DNA of 64,000 nucleotides from Gymnogyps californianus (Eukaryota; Chordata; Aves; Accipitriformes; Cathartidae), in the NCBI RefSeq assembly GCF_018139145.2, contig NC_059476.1, positions 11,417,501 to 11,481,500 on the forward strand, read 5' to 3'. Below, in pieces: positions 61,537 to 64,000 of this stretch. Numbering within the stretch: the stretch's first letter is position 1; each line of letters opens with the position of its first letter. A program made the translations under genes and the position numbers. A model generated the notes under the pieces. That model did no database searches. It was not told the DNA's origin and saw only the letters and a list, made by a program, of their open reading frames with translations.

Positions 61537-64000
61537 TCATCTGTTGGCTATCTTCTTGGGGAAGAGGCCAGTGCTGACTTACCATCAGGACCGTGCCCAC
61601 TGAAGACACGGTTATGGTGGGGAAACATGCAGCTCTTATCCATGCTGTCCACATTCTGTGGATTAATGAGAGATTTCATGCTCAGCAGTTGTCAAGCCAC
61701 ATGTTTTATAGGCATTAAACTCACCGTGCAAAACTTCTTATGCTTTTGCATTGCTGCTCTGCAGGACGTGCTTGGGCTTAATTAATACACCAGAGGATGG
61801 CTTATTCTTTGCAAAATATGAGCCCGTTAGTGTCACTAAAAGCTCTGACATTGTGGAGATGTGAGTCACATCAGTGTAAGCTGCCTGCGGCTACATTTAA
61901 CCTTGTCCACTCAAGCTGAAAAATAATTAATAAAACACTCCCAAGTGTTGTTTTTCCCTCCCCCCAACTCAACATCTTAATTACAAGGGAGTAGGTACAG
62001 AGAGCGCTGCTCTGTTTGTAGTCATCTTGCCTTTCTTTGCAACCTTTCTCACTGAAAAATGCTTGTAGACTCAGACTAAAACACCAGTAGTGATATCACC
62101 AAATTAATCCCAGACTACCACCAAATTAATCCCAGACCTTATTTACGTAGGAACTCTATTCTTCTTTAAATTGCAAGCTTTGGGGGATTACTTTTTGCTC
62201 TTTATCCAATGCCTAACATAAGTAGGACCCTGGTCCCAGGTGGAGCCTTAGGCCTATGGTAACAAAGATTATAATGGTAATAATAATATACCTACTGTCT
62301 CCATATGGACTATATTCAGGCAGCCTAAATTCTACGTGAGTTCCTATGTCTAGTCAAAGGAGAGAGCCCATCATCTGTAAAAGCGATTTGAAGGGTCCAA
62401 GTGACGTAAGAGGGAAACACTAGACATAAGAATAGACATGGAATTGGAATTGGAATTTTTTTTAGTTTAGTCATTGCAAGACAAATAAGAAATATTCAAA
62501 GTTTAAATAAAAATTGAAAAATTACAATCATGGGGCAAAATGTAGATTTATTCCCCCCAAAACTCTAAAGAAATTTTGATACTTGTAGAAATGTCAAATT
62601 TTGTGAGTAATCACAAATTCTACAAAGGATCAGCAAAAAGCAATGGTTTTTCTGTTTAAAAATCACCACATTTCTGCGCTATCTCAAGTATAAAAATGAA
62701 AGAGAAAAAGAAAGGAGTATAACCTGCATGTAAGAGCTCTAGTTTTAGCAGAGCTGGTTACAAACTTTCTATCAAAAACCCCTCCTTTTTTCATTAGACA
62801 AAGATGTTTCAAAAAAAAAAAACTGTTTTTTCATAGATCTTGGTAGAAGTGTTCACAGAAAGGTACATTGTCATGAATTTTTTACTTTGGAAAAAATCTC
62901 TTCTGGAATTTAAAGAAAAAAAAGAGGCTGTTGAAAGGCTGTATTCTACTACTGAAATCATATTGCAGGGGTAGAAAGTAGCTGAAATATTATTTTCTAT
63001 TTCAAATTAACAAGCACAGTTGCTGAAGACTGAGATCTGCTGTCCTGCATCAAGCATCTTGTATTTTATAATGTTAGAGTTTGACACTTGGGACACTCAT
63101 ATTTTCTTTCTAGAGTCTCTGTCTTAGATCCCCAAGTATGAAATCTCACTCTTTGCTTGAAAGAGCTGAGAAAGGTTGTTCAAACCTCTAAGTGAGGTGT
63201 CTTTTAACCCTTCATAGATTATCTGGAGGCTTCACCCTAAATCCTTGCTTAAATTAGATTGCTGAAGTGAAATGGTGTGAGTACTCCCCAGAGTTCAACT
63301 ATGAAGGAGATGTTTTGATCTAAGTGTCAAGCAGTTTCATCACAGCAAAGGGAGATGCCTTGATTTGTTAGAAGATGTTGTGGTTGATACTAAATAGCAG
63401 CTATCATTAATGACTGTAAAAATAAGGTAGACTGTTTCAATATCTGTACTGTCCTCCTGTGTGATATCAGGAAGAGTGTTTGTGCTGACGCAGTTATTAA
63501 TGTAAAAACAGGGGCAAAATACAAATGAAAAGGCTTCACAGTAAACCAGAAGTTGGAATGAAAGCCTGAAATTCAGAGGTGGGACCTTAGGAGACCCTTG
63601 GCTCGTTTCTGAAGCTGTATTTTCTCCCACATCCTGGAATTCTCTTTGTGGAGAAATCCTATAAGATTTCATCCTGATTGGGAATAATGGAACAGATCAA
63701 GAGGTTGAGACTTTCCAGAAAAAAATACATGTATTCTAAGTTTTAGGCATGACATGGCATAAATTCTGGGAAATTTCTTTGGTGGAGGAAAGCCTGGAAA
63801 CAAAGCGCTGGGAGTGTAGTCAATGGAAGCACAGTTTCACGCTTGCCTCATTTGTATATTCTTCCGTAGGCATTTGCTGTTGCCCAGTTTTGCAGTTAGG
63901 ACCATGGGGGTTGGGCCTGATTCTGTAGGGTTGGTCCTATACTCTTTATGCGGAGGGAGGAAGAAATTCAGCCCGATAGGTCAAGGGTTGTTATTCAGTC
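61537..64000. other. Unique AT-rich DNA, no gene recognised
   Basis: Contains a small tandem duplication at 62097-62137 and an A run near 62811-62822. A 110-codon minus-strand open frame (63340-63672) is unrecognised. No gene is called. Confidence 0.55.
62097..62137. repeat. Tandem duplication, period 22
   Basis: The 19-base segment 'caccaaattaatcccagac' is repeated exactly at 62097-62115 and 62119-62137, separated by three bases. The perfect identity suggests a recent slippage or microduplication event. Confidence 0.88.

Noticed and set aside
1..64000. CRISPR array, operon, insertion sequence, phage or bacterial-type system
   Set aside because: No regularly spaced direct repeats, no long intergenic-poor coding runs and no ribosome-binding-site-led genes. 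The repeat content is that of a vertebrate nuclear genome.

Overview
This 64 kb window looks like nuclear DNA from a bird, either intergenic or inside a very long intron. It is AT-rich and has no convincing protein-coding exon, rRNA, tRNA, operon or CRISPR array on either strand. The longest open frames (146-147 codons) have no recognisable domains, and the longest is simply a read-through of a retroviral LTR. The case for a bird rests on the mobile elements: solo LTRs of a type common in avian genomes, and decayed CR1-type LINE 3' ends, mostly truncated to their last few hundred bases. I assign these families from remembered sequence patterns, not from a database search.

Layout. Positions 1-19.5 kb are unique AT-rich DNA with homopolymer runs, a few faint ancient-repeat relics and a short block near 10.5-10.9 kb that is open in three frames. 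At 19.6-23.1 kb sit two solo LTRs about 2 kb apart in opposite orientation (950 bp minus, 585 bp plus). At 26.0-26.9 kb is an old CR1/L3-type LINE fragment that still shows a reverse-transcriptase motif. The stretch 28-44 kb is featureless except for possible regulatory motif clusters. A third solo LTR lies at 44.1-44.7 kb (minus). The stretch 46.5-52.8 kb carries several decayed retrotransposon ends (MIR-like, CR1-like and a possible older LTR). At 57.45 kb is a short hAT/Charlie-like MITE, followed by a MIR-like relic. A fourth solo LTR lies at 60.9-61.5 kb (plus).

The best-supported features are the four solo LTRs. Two have perfect 5-bp target-site duplications, one has a 4/5 match, and one has a perfect duplication beside a mutated terminus. 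All have TATA-like boxes, and three have a polyadenylation-type hexamer in the expected place. Three belong to one family. The fourth shares only their U5 end and has a different, GC-rich, tandemly repetitive U3/R. No proviral interior (gag, pol or env) is present.

I found no new multi-gene system. The observations most worth a second look are the mosaic relation between the two LTR types, the GC-rich minisatellite inside the 950-bp LTR, the retained LTR promoters, and several dense homeodomain/POU-type motif clusters that could be conserved non-coding enhancers.
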